From positions 1-64,000 of the forward strand of contig NZ_JAESVP010000013.1 in assembly GCF_016765795.1 (NCBI RefSeq): a stretch of DNA of 64,000 nt, given 5' to 3'. Below the pieces are notes generated by a model. It saw only the letters and a list, made by a program, of their open reading frames with translations. It did not search any database and was not told the origin of the DNA. The first letter of the stretch is position 1, and every line of letters begins with the position of its first letter. Below are positions 7,334 to 16,306 of this stretch, piece by piece. This DNA comes from Fuscibacter oryzae (GTDB lineage: Bacteria; Pseudomonadota; Alphaproteobacteria; Rhodobacterales; Rhodobacteraceae). A program made the position numbers and the translations under genes.

Positions 7334-8182
7334 ATGGAAACGATGCCCGCGCTTTTTCTGGGTCATGGCAGCCCGATGAATACTCTGGAAGAAAACGGCT
7401 ATACCCGCGCATGGCGCAAGCTGGGAGCGGCGCTGCCGAGACCTCGGGCGATTCTTGTGGTGTCTGCGCATTGGTTCATCGGTGCTACCGCAGTCACCGC
7501 AATGGCGCAGCCGAGGACCATCCATGATTTCTACGGCTTTCCCAAGGATCTCTTCGACTTCGACTATCCCGCCCCCGGCTTGCCGGAACTGGCTGGAGAG
7601 ATCGCCGAAGTCGTCAAGCCGCATTGGGTGGGGGCCGATCAGGACCAGTGGGGCCTTGATCATGGCACCTGGAGCGTTCTGGCCCACCTCTTTCCCAAGG
7701 CCGATGTCCCGGTCGTGCAACTGTCGATCAACGCACTGAAGCCGATGGAGTATCACCTCGATCTTGCTGCGAAACTGAACGCTCTACGCAAGCGCGGGGT
7801 GATGATCGTTTCCAGCGGCAACGTCGTGCACAATTTACGTCGAGTCGAATGGAACAAGCCGGATGCCGGTGCCGCTTGGGCGCAGCGTTTCGACGACGCG
7901 GTTGCGCGCCAGATGTCGGAGGCACCCGCCGACATCCTCAAGGCGCTGGAACACCCCGACTATGCGATGGCGGTGCCAACGCCCGATCATTTCATCCCGC
8001 TGCTCTATACCGCAGGACTGGCAATGGCGGGGACGGATGCCAAGGCGCTGCTGCGCGGCTATGCGCTGGGGTCACTGTCGATGACCTGCTACGGTGTCGG
8101 CATGGAGGGCGTGAACTGCGAGGAGGCTGATGGCGCAGCCGCTCTGCCGCGCGGGGTGCCGCCCGACCAGACCAACATCTAA
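7334..8182 (+). CDS. ygiD: Class III extradiol dioxygenase, 4,5-DOPA dioxygenase (YgiD) type
   Basis: 282 residues, cytoplasmic. It has the LigB-like fold of DODA enzymes: PALFLGHGSPMN at the start, SAHW near residue 53, the QLSINALKP strand and NVVHNL near residue 177; histidines in these segments bind the metal. The family opens catechol rings, such as L-DOPA, between carbons 4 and 5. A strong GGGAGG lies 6 bases before ATG 7334. In proteobacteria this gene often travels with DoxX, hydroquinone reductase and LysR, as here. The natural substrate is not known. Confidence 0.88.
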   Translation: METMPALFLGHGSPMNTLEENGYTRAWRKLGAALPRPRAILVVSAHWFIGATAVTAMAQPRTIHDFYGFPKDLFDFDYPAPGLPELAGEIAEVVKPHWVGADQDQWGLDHGTWSVLAHLFPKADVPVVQLSINALKPMEYHLDLAAKLNALRKRGVMIVSSGNVVHNLRRVEWNKPDAGAAWAQRFDDAVARQMSEAPADILKALEHPDYAMAVPTPDHFIPLLYTAGLAMAGTDAKALLRGYALGSLSMTCYGVGMEGVNCEEADGAAALPRGVPPDQTNI

Positions 8183-8240
8183 GGTTGCGGCATGTCACCG
8201 TCGCCGTTCAGTTGAACTGCATCGTTCTTTGCGCCCCAAG

Positions 8241-8812
8241 TCACGCGGTGCGGGGATAGACGGTCAGCACCCGCCCGATGAAATTGCTGAACTCGCTCAT
8301 GTAGTTGCGCAGGAAGGTCTCGGTTGCCTCGACGCTGACCTTGCCGTCGTCAGAAATCAAGTCCGGCGTGAACTGAATATAGGCTTCGATCGCGTTCATC
8401 ATCGGCGAATTGCAGAAGCTGAGGATGCTCTTCAGGTGCTGCTGTCCGACGGCTGTGCCGATGGCGCCGGGCGACGTGCCAATAATTCCTGACGGCTTCC
8501 GGGTGAACGAGTTCTGCCCCCAGGGACGGCTCGCCCAGTCGATGGCGTTCTTCAGCCCGCCCGGAATCGAGCGGTTGTACTCCGGAGTGACGAACAGTAC
8601 GGCGTCCACGGTTGCGATGGCCGCCTTGAACTCCCGGGCGACTGCTGGGTAGTCGGCGTCATAGTCGTAGCTGTAGAGGGGCAGGTCGCCAAAAGGGATC
8701 TCCTGCATCTGCAGGCCCGATGGCGCGAGGCGAACCAGCGCCTGGCGAGTTTCCGGTTGATCGAGCCTTTTGCAAGGCTGCCGACGAAGTATCCGACCTT
8801 GTAGTCCGACAT
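8241..8812 (-). pseudogene. NADPH-dependent FMN reductase (ChrR type), frameshifted
   Basis: The first 23 codons (MSDYKVGYFVGSLAKGSINR and the residues after it) run from ATG 8812 behind a GGAGG site. They stop matching at 8743, where the frame must shift by one base to continue into ALVRLAPSGLQMQEIPF. From there the protein is complete: LFVTPEYNRSIPGGLKNAID with the flavin-binding loop, then GIIGTSPGAIGTAVGQQHL. The bases at the junction read GCC-AG-GCG, so one base seems lost from an AAG or similar codon. Intact members reduce quinones or chromate with FMN as cofactor. It is either a recent mutation or an assembly error; the rest of the gene shows no decay. Confidence 0.8.
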
Positions 8813-9295
8813 CTGATCCTCCCAAGGGTGACAGGAAGCCATGACAGACCGGAGAAAGGAGCGCCGGAGTCCGGTTCCTGTACAAAGTGTAGCACAGATG
8901 CTCCATTCGACTCTGCTCAATCTTTGGCCGCCTCATCCTCAGGCCGCATGCATATGACATTGTCGATTAGTGCAGCACGGTCAAAGGATACCGCGGTTGG
9001 CGAGTTCGGTCATGCAATGCGCCCAGCGCAGTTCGGCCACCTGCATACCGCCTTGGGCACGACGCAGGATAGAAAGGATCTGCGCCTCAGTGTATCTGCT
9101 TGTCTTAATTCAGAATTTCCTCGTTCATCTTGGCGAGAAAATCCCACTTATGCAGCCCCTTGCTTTAGGGGGGTGCCGATGGAAGAAAATTCCTACGGCA
9201 GGTCACAGCGGACGCTGATCCCATTACGGCCTCTGTTTGGTTATGAGGTTACTGCGGTTCTTGACCAATTCCCGCTGTAACCGCGCTGACCTTCT
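8813..9295. other. Intergenic stretch with IS remnant
   Basis: This stretch holds no intact gene. Its middle (8981-9108) is an IS3-family orfA remnant described separately. The part from about 9109 to 9214, with GTGACCTGCCG read on the minus strand, may be the old left end of that element. I see nothing convincing in 8813-8980 or 9215-9295. Confidence 0.4.
8981..9108 (-). mobile_element. IS3-family transposase OrfA remnant
   Basis: Read on the minus strand, about 41 codons give KTSRYTEAQILSILRRAQGG followed by MQVAELRWAHCMTELANRG, then a stop. This is the helix-turn-helix start of IS3-family (IS407/IS2-like) OrfA proteins, normally about 88 residues. The second recognition helix, the leucine zipper and all of OrfB are missing, and the expected start codon reads ATT. 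It is a dead fragment next to two broken enzyme genes, marking past insertion or rearrangement here. Confidence 0.6.
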
Positions 9296-10051
9296 TCAGC
9301 CTTTCAGTCGCCTTGCCACCGCATCCAGCCCCCGCGCCCAGGCTTGCAAACCCTCGGCTTCGCCCAGCTTGCCCAATAGAAGTTCGGTGATGCCGCCGGG
9401 CGTGGCGACGCTTTCACGGATACTTTCCATTGATCGGCCCTCGCGCAGCAGGACCTCGGCATTGCCGCGCAGGGTGCCTGCAACCAGGCTAAGCGCCAGA
9501 TCGGACGGCAGGCCCTGCGCGGTAAACCAGTCGATGATCGCCTTCATCCAGGCGAAGGAGGCACCCGAGAAGGCCCCAAAGCTGGCGGCAATCACGAACT
9601 GATCTTCCTTCTCAAGCACATGCACCGGGCCGACCTGCCCAAGAAACGCCCGCCAGAATGCTGTGCCAGGATAGAGAATCGACGGCCCGACGCGCAACGC
9701 ATTTGCATAGCCGGGCATCATCGCCATGTCGCCCGTAGCCGGGCCGATGGCTGCGGCCAGAACCTGCGCGTGGTTTCCCGCCATTGCCGACAACACCGGC
9801 TGGCCCGGGCGGAAATGCAGACGCGACAGTTCCGCCATCCCCTGTGCCGCCGGCAATGCGACGAAGACTCCTTCACAGCGATCCACCACGTCCTGATTGC
9901 TTGCGGCAATCTCGCAGCCATATTGCCTGGACAGCCGGGCCGCGGTCTCAGGCCCGCGCGGGGACAGGACAAAGCGGTAGTCCGTCCCCTGCAATCCCCG
10001 CACCATCATCTCGGCCAGATGGCCCGTGCCGAGGATGCCGATCAGGATCAC
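9296..10051 (-). CDS. Pyrroline-5-carboxylate reductase-like NAD(P) oxidoreductase
   Basis: 251 residues. GTG 10051 overlaps the TGA of the upstream aminotransferase (GTGA) behind GGAGGAG. The N-terminus is a Rossmann fold (ILIGILGTGHLAEMM). The C-terminal helices (SLVAGTLRGNAEVLL, then ESVATPGGITELLL) match the ProC dimerisation domain, where the SVATPGG turn lines the substrate pocket. ProC reduces pyrroline-5-carboxylate to proline. Members this divergent often reduce other cyclic imines or act in ketimine pathways. Coupling to a transaminase suggests that a keto or semialdehyde product cyclises and is then reduced; this is inference. Confidence 0.75.
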   Translation of the reverse strand: MILIGILGTGHLAEMMVRGLQGTDYRFVLSPRGPETAARLSRQYGCEIAASNQDVVDRCEGVFVALPAAQGMAELSRLHFRPGQPVLSAMAGNHAQVLAAAIGPATGDMAMMPGYANALRVGPSILYPGTAFWRAFLGQVGPVHVLEKEDQFVIAASFGAFSGASFAWMKAIIDWFTAQGLPSDLALSLVAGTLRGNAEVLLREGRSMESIRESVATPGGITELLLGKLGEAEGLQAWARGLDAVARRLKG

Positions 10052-11370
10052 GGCATCTCCTCCAGCACCTCGGCCATGGCGGCGGCAGTGGCGGTGATGT
10101 CGGCCTCGGTATGGACGATGGAGGACAGCGAATGCAGTGTGGCCGAGGGGTTCATGTATATGCCCTTGTCCATCAGCCGCAGCGCAAAGTCGCGGAACTT
10201 CGCGCGGTCGACATGGCTGCAAAAGTCGCGGTAATCGCTGATCTCCGGCTGGTCGGTGAAGAAGATCTGGAACATTGAATTCACCCCCTGCACAACCATG
10301 CCGTGACGGTTGGAATGTTTGGCAAGCTTGCGGATCTCATCCGTCATCGCCTTGCCGAGGTTCTTGATCCGCCGGAACCCGGCCTGATCCTCGGCAAGCA
10401 TCGTCTCCAGCATGACCTTGGTCACATGCAGCGCCAGACGGCCCGCATTATGGGTGCCGAAATGCAGCACTTTGCCCCATTCAAGACCCGCCATGATCTC
10501 GTCTCGGCCACCGATCATCGCCATGGGCAAGCCGCCGCCCAAGGCCTTGCCATAGGTGACGATGTCGGGTTCCAGCCCATAAAGCTCGGCACAACCTCCG
10601 GCGGCAAGGCGGAATCCGGTGACAGTTTCGTCGAGGTAGAACAGCGCCCCATATTGGCGGCAAAGCTCTTGCATGCGTTGCAGATAACCGGGTTTCGGCG
10701 GGATCACCCCCATATTGGACATCACACCTTCGGTCACCACACAGGCCGCGTCGCGGCCATGCAGTGCCATCGCGCGCTCGAGGGCCTCAACGTCGTTCCA
10801 GCGGACGACGATGGTGTCCTTCCACGCCTCCTCTGGGATGCCCGAACTGTCGGGAATGCGGATCGGGTCGTTCGGATGCCCCAGCAGGGTCGGCGGATAG
10901 GGGTTGGTGTTGATCAGCACCGAATCCCACCATCCGTGGTAATGGCCTTCGAACTTGATGATCTTCCTGCGCCCGGTGTGACCACGCGCGAGGCGGAAGG
11001 CAGCCATCGCCGCTTCGGTCCCGGTATTGGCGAAGCGGACCTTGTCGACGTGGGGCAGGAGGGCGACCAGCATCTCGGCGACCTCGACCTCAACCTCCAG
11101 CGCAGTGGCAAAATGGGTGCCTCGGGCGGCTTCGCGTGCGATGGTCTCAACCACCTTGGGATGCGCATGGCCCAGCGGCAGCGCGCCGAAAGCCATCATC
11201 CAGTCAATGTATTCGCGGCCGTCCACATCAAAAAGCCGCGCGCCCTGACCATGGCTCATGTAGCGCGGGGCACCACCAAAGGTCGCCGGTCCGCGCGAGG
11301 CCGAGGAGACCCCCTCGATCAGAACCTTGCGTCCACGTTCGAAAAGGGCTTTCGATTTTGGTCCGGCCAT
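10048..11370 (-). CDS. Class III PLP aminotransferase, glutamate-1-semialdehyde aminomutase-like
   Basis: 440 residues, fold type I. Typical elements are FDVDGREYIDW, the phosphate-binding NTGTEAAMAAFRLARG, FEGHYHGW, the PLP-ring aspartate in YLDETVTGFR and the Schiff-base lysine in TYGKALGGGLP. It resembles HemL but lies in an accessory operon with an imine reductase, so it more likely moves an amino group on an omega- or beta-amino acid than makes tetrapyrrole precursor. ATG 11370 has AAAGGA upstream. It is divergent from the XRE-cupin regulator, which probably controls it. Substrate unknown. Confidence 0.85.
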   Translation of the reverse strand: MAGPKSKALFERGRKVLIEGVSSASRGPATFGGAPRYMSHGQGARLFDVDGREYIDWMMAFGALPLGHAHPKVVETIAREAARGTHFATALEVEVEVAEMLVALLPHVDKVRFANTGTEAAMAAFRLARGHTGRRKIIKFEGHYHGWWDSVLINTNPYPPTLLGHPNDPIRIPDSSGIPEEAWKDTIVVRWNDVEALERAMALHGRDAACVVTEGVMSNMGVIPPKPGYLQRMQELCRQYGALFYLDETVTGFRLAAGGCAELYGLEPDIVTYGKALGGGLPMAMIGGRDEIMAGLEWGKVLHFGTHNAGRLALHVTKVMLETMLAEDQAGFRRIKNLGKAMTDEIRKLAKHSNRHGMVVQGVNSMFQIFFTDQPEISDYRDFCSHVDRAKFRDFALRLMDKGIYMNPSATLHSLSSIVHTEADITATAAAMAEVLEEMP

Positions 11371-11438
11371 GACGCATCCTTTCTTGTGATGGTCGCGGAT
11401 TGTTAGTATAAGAACATAATGCCGTCAAATGGAACATC

Positions 11439-12035
11439 ATGCCGCCGATAGCTGAACGCCCGAGGAATGCCGAGCCGCACCGCGAACTGGCAGAGCGCAT
11501 CCGCCGCTGGCGGGAGGAGCGTGGCTGGAACCAGCAGGCGCTGGCGGATCGCGCCGGCTTCGCCCGCTCGACCCTTTCAAAGATCGAGAACGGCCAGCTC
11601 TCGCCCACTTTCGAGATCTTGCTGAAGATCGCACATGGGTTTGACTGCGCCCTGTCGGATCTGGTGCGAAATGAGGCAGGGCGGCTTTCGGGCCGCATGG
11701 TGGTCGAGCGCGGAGTGCTGGGCGCACCGATTGAAAGCCCCGGCGCCCGGCTTTGGTCACTGGGCGCAGAGCTGCGCGGGCGACCGTTCCAGACGATGCT
11801 GGTCGAGTTTACATCAAGCGAACCCCCGCCAATCAGCGAGTGGAACCGCCATGATACCGACGACATGCTGCACGTCCTGTCGGGCCATCTTCTGCTGCAC
11901 ACCGAAGGATATGAACCTGTCATTCTGTCGCCGGGCGATAGCGTCCATTTCGACGGAACAATGCCTCATGCGTGCCTGAAAGGCGGTGACGAAGAAAATT
12001 GCCGCTGCCTCTATGTCTTTGCGGCGCGGGCTTGA
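11439..12035 (+). CDS. XRE-family regulator with C-terminal cupin domain
   Basis: 198 residues. Residues 15-75 form an XRE helix-turn-helix (RIRRWREERGWNQQALADRA, then RSTLSKIENGQLSPT). Residues 115-195 form a small cupin barrel (MLHVLSGHLLLH, then SPGDSVHFDG and MPHACL). Regulators of this HipB/PuuR-like build sense small amines or amino acids through the cupin and usually control the neighbouring catabolic genes. It is divergent from the aminotransferase with only 68 bases between starts, so the operator must lie in that gap. Ligand not known. Confidence 0.88.
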   Translation: MPPIAERPRNAEPHRELAERIRRWREERGWNQQALADRAGFARSTLSKIENGQLSPTFEILLKIAHGFDCALSDLVRNEAGRLSGRMVVERGVLGAPIESPGARLWSLGAELRGRPFQTMLVEFTSSEPPPISEWNRHDTDDMLHVLSGHLLLHTEGYEPVILSPGDSVHFDGTMPHACLKGGDEENCRCLYVFAARA

Positions 12036-12595
12036 CGAAGCCAGCCATGCTATTCTGTGGATTGATCATTTGTCGTGTATCCGGCACTCGACCAGCGCCG
12101 CGCGCGGGCCTACGGCGCGATCAATACAATTGGCGATATGCCGCAGATGCGCCAAAAAGTGCCAATGTCATTGCGGCCTCGATTATCCTCAATTAGTTGC
12201 GCGTTGAATCATCAGAGGCCCCGTCGTTTCATCTCTTGGACAGCCCTGCGTCCGAGCGGAGAGGGGCCTATGGCGGCGCACCAAAGCCGATCCCGGCAGA
12301 GTTCGGCGTCGAAGGGTACTTCTTCCGGTATGAGCACCACTTCGTCTATTGGCGCCGACTGTTCGACGGCGATATCGGTATAGTCGCGATCCTGCGTGAG
12401 CGGATGCATCAGATCGCCAGGTGCAAGTAAGATTTTCGAGATTGAAACAGTAGGCCTCTGGGGCGGCAGTGCTCAAGCTAAGAGGCAGGGTGATGGTGCG
12501 GACGCGGTAGAACGCGACCTGCTCGTTCTTGCGCTAGCGGTCGAAAAATATCGCTTCTGGCGTCAGGAGGGGCTGCATGATGGGAGTACGGGGAA
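12036..12595. other. Accessory intergenic region with toxin relic
   Basis: 560 bases with no intact gene. The only recognisable content is the ParE-like relic at 12197-12430. The flanking parts hold short open frames on both strands that look like chance; I see no promoter, repeat or RNA gene that I can support. Confidence 0.4.
12197..12430 (+). pseudogene. RelE/ParE-family toxin, N-terminally truncated
   Basis: The frame gives 77 codons. The C-terminal half fits ParE toxins: FFRYEHHFVYWRRLFDGDIG and then VAILRERMHQIAR, equivalent to the family's HxVFYR strand and IVRILHxRMD ending. Upstream, FHLLDSPASERRG resembles the helix-turn before the core. The first helix (about 25 residues) that packs against the antitoxin is missing, and no start with a ribosome site is evident. 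No antitoxin gene lies in front. This is best read as a decayed toxin. Confidence 0.5.
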
Positions 12596-13363
12596 ATGAG
12601 TCTCCGGTTGTGGGCGATCATGGGTTCGGGCCGAGCCATTCGTGCGACACGATCTGTCGAGCGATCGCTTGCGGTGGTCACCGCTGCCGTCGCCATTCTG
12701 CTTTTCGGCTTCGTCTACATTGCTGAGGAGATCCTCGAAGGTGAGACGCGTGGTTTCGACGAGGTTATCCTGCTGTCCCTGCGCACCCCGGGCGACACTG
12801 CACGGCCGATCGGCCCGCTTTGGTTGCAGGAGATGGTGCGTGACTTCACGGCGCTTGGCAGCACTGGGGTTCTGACGGTTGTCACGCTGGCGGCGGTCGG
12901 CTGGCTGCTGATCTCGCGAAAGCAACGCATGGCAGGTTTCGTGCTTCTGGCAGTTGTGGGCGGCGTCGTCCTGTCCAGCCTTCTGAAGATCGGTTTCGCC
13001 CGGCCACGGCCCGATCTCGTACCGCATGCGATGGCCGTGTTTACCCTCAGCTTTCCTAGTGGCCATGCCATGATGTCTGCCGTCGTTTATCTGACGCTTG
13101 GCGATCTCCTTGCCCGGTCACAGCCATCGCTTGCGGGCAAGATCTATTTTTTGTCACTGGCGCTTGTGCTCACGCTCTTGGTTGGGTGCAGCCGGGTCTA
13201 TCTGGGCGTGCACTGGCCGACGGATGTTCTGGCCGGATGGGCGGCCGGCGCGTCTTGGGCTCTGATGTGCTGGCTGCTGATGGGACATCTGCAACACGCA
13301 GGACTGATCGAGCCGGAGAACGTAGATGCAGCGAATGAAAAGGACGGATCTGATGAACGGTGA
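12596..13363 (+). CDS. PAP2-family membrane phosphatase
   Basis: 255 residues with about six hydrophobic segments. The three PAP2 active-site motifs are intact: KIGFARPRP near residue 126, the PSGH segment near 148 and SRVYLGVHWPTD near 200; the two histidines form and attack the phospho-enzyme. The family removes phosphate from lipid phosphates (phosphatidate, undecaprenyl pyrophosphate, LPS-related lipids) at the outer face of the inner membrane. The final 15 residues are acidic. It stands alone, tail to tail with the copper ATPase 63 bases away. Its exact lipid is unknown. Confidence 0.88.
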   Translation: MSLRLWAIMGSGRAIRATRSVERSLAVVTAAVAILLFGFVYIAEEILEGETRGFDEVILLSLRTPGDTARPIGPLWLQEMVRDFTALGSTGVLTVVTLAAVGWLLISRKQRMAGFVLLAVVGGVVLSSLLKIGFARPRPDLVPHAMAVFTLSFPSGHAMMSAVVYLTLGDLLARSQPSLAGKIYFLSLALVLTLLVGCSRVYLGVHWPTDVLAGWAAGASWALMCWLLMGHLQHAGLIEPENVDAANEKDGSDER

Positions 13364-13426
13364 TCTAGAGCTCGGGCGGCTCGCGACGTTTCCCAGCGGT
13401 TCGGTGTTTCGGCCATCGTCAACCCC

Positions 13427-15778
13427 TCACAACTCGATCCGCTTGAGCCGCAGTGCGTTGGTGATCACCGAGACGGAGGACAGGCTCATCGCCGCTGCTG
13501 CGATCATGGGCGACAGCAAGATTCCGGTGAGGGGATAGAGCAGCCCTGCCGCGACCGGCACGCCAAGTGCATTGTAGGCGAAGGCGAAGAACAGGTTCTG
13601 CTTGATGTTGCGCAGGGTGGCGCGGGCCAGCCTGCGGGCGCGCACGATGCCCATGAGGTCGCCGCCCAGCAGGGTGATGCCGGCACTTTCCATCGCCACA
13701 TCGGCCCCCGTGCCCATGGCGATGCCGACTTCGGCTGCGGCGAGCGCAGGCGCGTCGTTAACGCCATCGCCCGCCATCGCGATCTTGTGGCCTTCGCGGC
13801 GCAACTGGTCGATCAGATCCTTCTTGGCTTCGGGCAGGACACCTGCGCGAATCTCGTCGATTCCGAGCTTGTCCGCCACCGCCCGAGCCGTGCGTTCGTT
13901 ATCGCCGGTTGCCATGATCACCCGCAGACCCTGCGCGTGCAGTTCCCGGATCGCTTGTGCGGTCGAGTCCTTGATCGGGTCAGCCACGGCCACGATCCCG
14001 GCAAGCGCGCCATTGACGGCGATGAACATCGCCGTCTTGCCGTCGACGCGCAGGATGTCGGCATTTGCTTCGGCGGCACCAGTGACGAGCCCCATCTCCC
14101 GCATCATTGCAGCGTTGCCGAGCGCTACCGTGCGTCCGCCGACTTGGCCGCGTACGCCCTTGCCGGTGACGGCCTCGAAGTCGGTCGCCTCCTGTCGCAG
14201 GGCGCCCTGCGCTTCCGCACCTTCGACGATCGCCTCGGCCAGCGGGTGTTCCGAACCGCGCTCAAGTGCGGCGGCCAGCGACAGGAGGTCGGTCTCGGTG
14301 ACGTCCCCAAGCGCAACCGTATCGGTCAACTTCGGCTTGCCCATGGTCAAGGTGCCTGTCTTGTCCACGATGAGAGTATCGACACTTGCCATGCGCTCCA
14401 GCGCCTCTGCGTCCTTGATCAGCACGCCCGCCTGCGCGCCGCGCCCCGCCGCCGTGGTGATGGAGATTGGCGTCGCCAATCCCAGCGCGCAGGGACAGGC
14501 GATGATCAGCACCGATACGGCTGAGGCGACGGCGAAGACCAGCGCAGGTTCGGGGCCGACGGTCAGCCAGGCGACGAAGGCTATTGTGGCGATGGCCACC
14601 ACCGTCAGCACGAACACCGCCGAAACACGGTCGGCCAGACCCTGGATCGGCGCGCGAGACCGCCGCGCGTTCGACACCATGGCCACGATCTGCGCCAGCA
14701 CGGTATCGGACCCGACCTTGCCCGCCTCGATGACCAGAGAGCCGTTCTTGTTGATCGTGGCCCCGGTCACCGCATCGCCCGGACCCTTTTCGACCGGCAT
14801 CGACTCGCCGGTCAGCATGCTCTCGTCGAGAGATGAGCGCCCCTCGATCACCGTGCCATCGACCGGGACCGCATCGCCGGGGCGGACGCGCAGCCTGTCG
14901 CCCTCCATGATGTTTTCGAGCGGCGCGTCGTACTCCGTGCCGTCCGGCAAGATGCGTCGGGCGGTCTTGGGCGCGAGGTCCAGAAGGGCACGGATCGCAT
15001 CCCCGGTGCGTTCGCGTGCCCGCAGTTCCAGCACCTGGCCCACGAAGACCAACGCCACGATCACCACGGCCGCCTCGTAGTAGGTGCCGACGCCATGGCC
15101 CATCCGGTAGGCATCCGGAAACGCGCCAGGCAGGAAGGTCGCGACCAGCGAATAGAGATACGCCGCCCCTACGCCGAGGCTGATCAGCGTCCACATGTTG
15201 GGTGACCGGTTCCGCACCGAATCCCAGCCTCGCCGGAAGAATGGCAGGGCCGCCCATAGGATGATCGGCGTCGCCAGTACGAACTCGAGATAGCTTGCCG
15301 TCTGGTGACCGACCCAGTCGCGCACCGGCAGCGCCACCAGTTCGCCCATCGTCAGGATGACGAGAGGCGCCGCCGCCGCTGCCGATATCCACATCCGTCG
15401 CGTGAAGTCGGTCAGTTCCTCGCTCGGCTCGTCCGAGGGCACCATCGACTCCAGCGCCATGCCGCAGATCGGGCAACTACCCGGCGCATCGCGGACGATC
15501 TCCGGATGCATGGGGCAGGTGTACTGGACGTTGGCCGGGGCGGCTTTCTTGCGGCCCGCGGCGCGACCCGAGGCGTAGAACCACGGATCGGCCCGGAACT
15601 TCGTCTGACACTTGCCCGAACAGAAATGATAGTCCGACCCGTCGAAGGTTTCCGTGCGGGTCTCGGGCTTCAGCGTCACCGTCATGCCGCAGACAGGGTC
15701 GATCACCGTCGCGCCTGATCCCGGCGCCTCGTGGTGCGTCGGCATATCGTGGTCGCTGTGGGCGTCAATGGTGGGCAT
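13427..15778 (-). CDS. copA: Heavy-metal P1B-type ATPase, Cu(+)/Ag(+) exporter
   Basis: 783 residues. The N-terminus carries a YHS-like metal domain ([10 protein letters not shown], then YHFCSGKC) and a CPMHP-type heavy-metal-binding domain ([18 protein letters not shown]) instead of the common GMTCxxC domain. The core has the TGES actuator loop, the membrane metal site CPC in IACPCALGL, the phosphorylated Asp472 in VDKTGTLT, the [12 protein letters not shown]-binding site, [10 protein letters not shown] and the final-helix MSLSSVSV. This combination is that of Cu(+) pumps that move copper to the periplasm. ATG 15778 has AAGGAGAA upstream; an extension to 15817 is not needed. A CueR-type promoter lies 60-90 bases upstream. 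Confidence 0.92.
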   Translation of the reverse strand: MPTIDAHSDHDMPTHHEAPGSGATVIDPVCGMTVTLKPETRTETFDGSDYHFCSGKCQTKFRADPWFYASGRAAGRKKAAPANVQYTCPMHPEIVRDAPGSCPICGMALESMVPSDEPSEELTDFTRRMWISAAAAAPLVILTMGELVALPVRDWVGHQTASYLEFVLATPIILWAALPFFRRGWDSVRNRSPNMWTLISLGVGAAYLYSLVATFLPGAFPDAYRMGHGVGTYYEAAVVIVALVFVGQVLELRARERTGDAIRALLDLAPKTARRILPDGTEYDAPLENIMEGDRLRVRPGDAVPVDGTVIEGRSSLDESMLTGESMPVEKGPGDAVTGATINKNGSLVIEAGKVGSDTVLAQIVAMVSNARRSRAPIQGLADRVSAVFVLTVVAIATIAFVAWLTVGPEPALVFAVASAVSVLIIACPCALGLATPISITTAAGRGAQAGVLIKDAEALERMASVDTLIVDKTGTLTMGKPKLTDTVALGDVTETDLLSLAAALERGSEHPLAEAIVEGAEAQGALRQEATDFEAVTGKGVRGQVGGRTVALGNAAMMREMGLVTGAAEANADILRVDGKTAMFIAVNGALAGIVAVADPIKDSTAQAIRELHAQGLRVIMATGDNERTARAVADKLGIDEIRAGVLPEAKKDLIDQLRREGHKIAMAGDGVNDAPALAAAEVGIAMGTGADVAMESAGITLLGGDLMGIVRARRLARATLRNIKQNLFFAFAYNALGVPVAAGLLYPLTGILLSPMIAAAAMSLSSVSVITNALRLKRIEL

Positions 15779-15840
15779 GGTCTTCTCCTTGCGCGGGCTC
15801 TGCTGCCTGAAGGCCAATGCTGAGCTTCGATTTCAATGTG

Positions 15841-15865
15841 CTCCCTCCCGTAACTGGAAGGTCAA
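15841..15865 (-). promoter_or_regulatory. CueR/MerR-type promoter operator for copA
   Basis: On the minus strand TTGACC (15865-15860) overlaps the dyad ACCTTCC-agttac-GGGAGGG (15862-15843). This is the layout of MerR-family metal promoters, where the regulator sits in an over-long 19-base spacer and untwists it on metal binding. It matches known CueR sites in its ACCTTCC half. The -10 side (CACATT) is weak. It points at copA, 65 bases away. No cueR gene is in the window. Confidence 0.6.
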
Positions 15866-16306
15866 GGGCAGATCGTACCGTGACTGGGAATTGCAAGACG
15901 AAGCCGGTCGGTTGTGCTCTTCGGCGTCACCGTCGGTTTGGCAGGTTGGTACATGGGCGTTGGCGGAGAGCCCCGGGTGAGGGATCGAAACATCGGGCGA
16001 ACCAAATGCCCGCTACTGGAGATAAACAAAATCAATGACTTGATGTGGAGGAGGTTCGACGGCATACCCATCCCCTCCGCCACTATTTTCTCATTATACT
16101 ATTGCTAATGCTATAATTAGCGACATTTCGTACCTAATCCCTCTCCCCATATGAAAACGCCCGACCGAAGCTGGGCGTTCACTAAGCCTTATGTGCCGAT
16201 GCTTTCAATATCAGCACGCGTCTGCTCCTCAGAGATTTTCCTAATCTCGCCAATCTCGATTGTGCCGCCTGCTTTCGGCCCTTAGGTGTTTTCAAAAGGG
16301 GATCAC
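15866..16306. other. Intergenic region between copA and hyp regulator
   Basis: About 440 bases without a supportable gene. It becomes AT-rich after 16050, unlike the flanks. It holds a perfect 6-base inverted repeat GCTAAT/ATTAGC at 16104-16121, a possible regulator site, and the hairpin at 16156-16179 given separately. A short open frame at 15914-16108 starts with a hydrophobic stretch but has no ribosome site or recognisable family. Confidence 0.35.
16152..16179 (-). terminator. Orphan hairpin terminator
   Basis: AACGCCC and GGGCGTT (16156-16162 and 16173-16179) form a 7-base stem around a 10-base loop. Read on the minus strand the stem is followed by TTTTC, a minimal rho-independent terminator. 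No minus-strand gene lies to its right, so it may be left over from a lost gene. Confidence 0.35.

Noticed and set aside
12212-12409. 65-codon minus-strand frame with protein-like composition
   Set aside because: It overlaps the ParE-like relic, whose conserved C-terminal motif is on the other strand. No ribosome site or known family supports the minus frame.
13602-15080. 492-codon frame on the plus strand
   Set aside because: It is antisense to copA and consists mostly of alanine, serine, arginine and proline. No motif.
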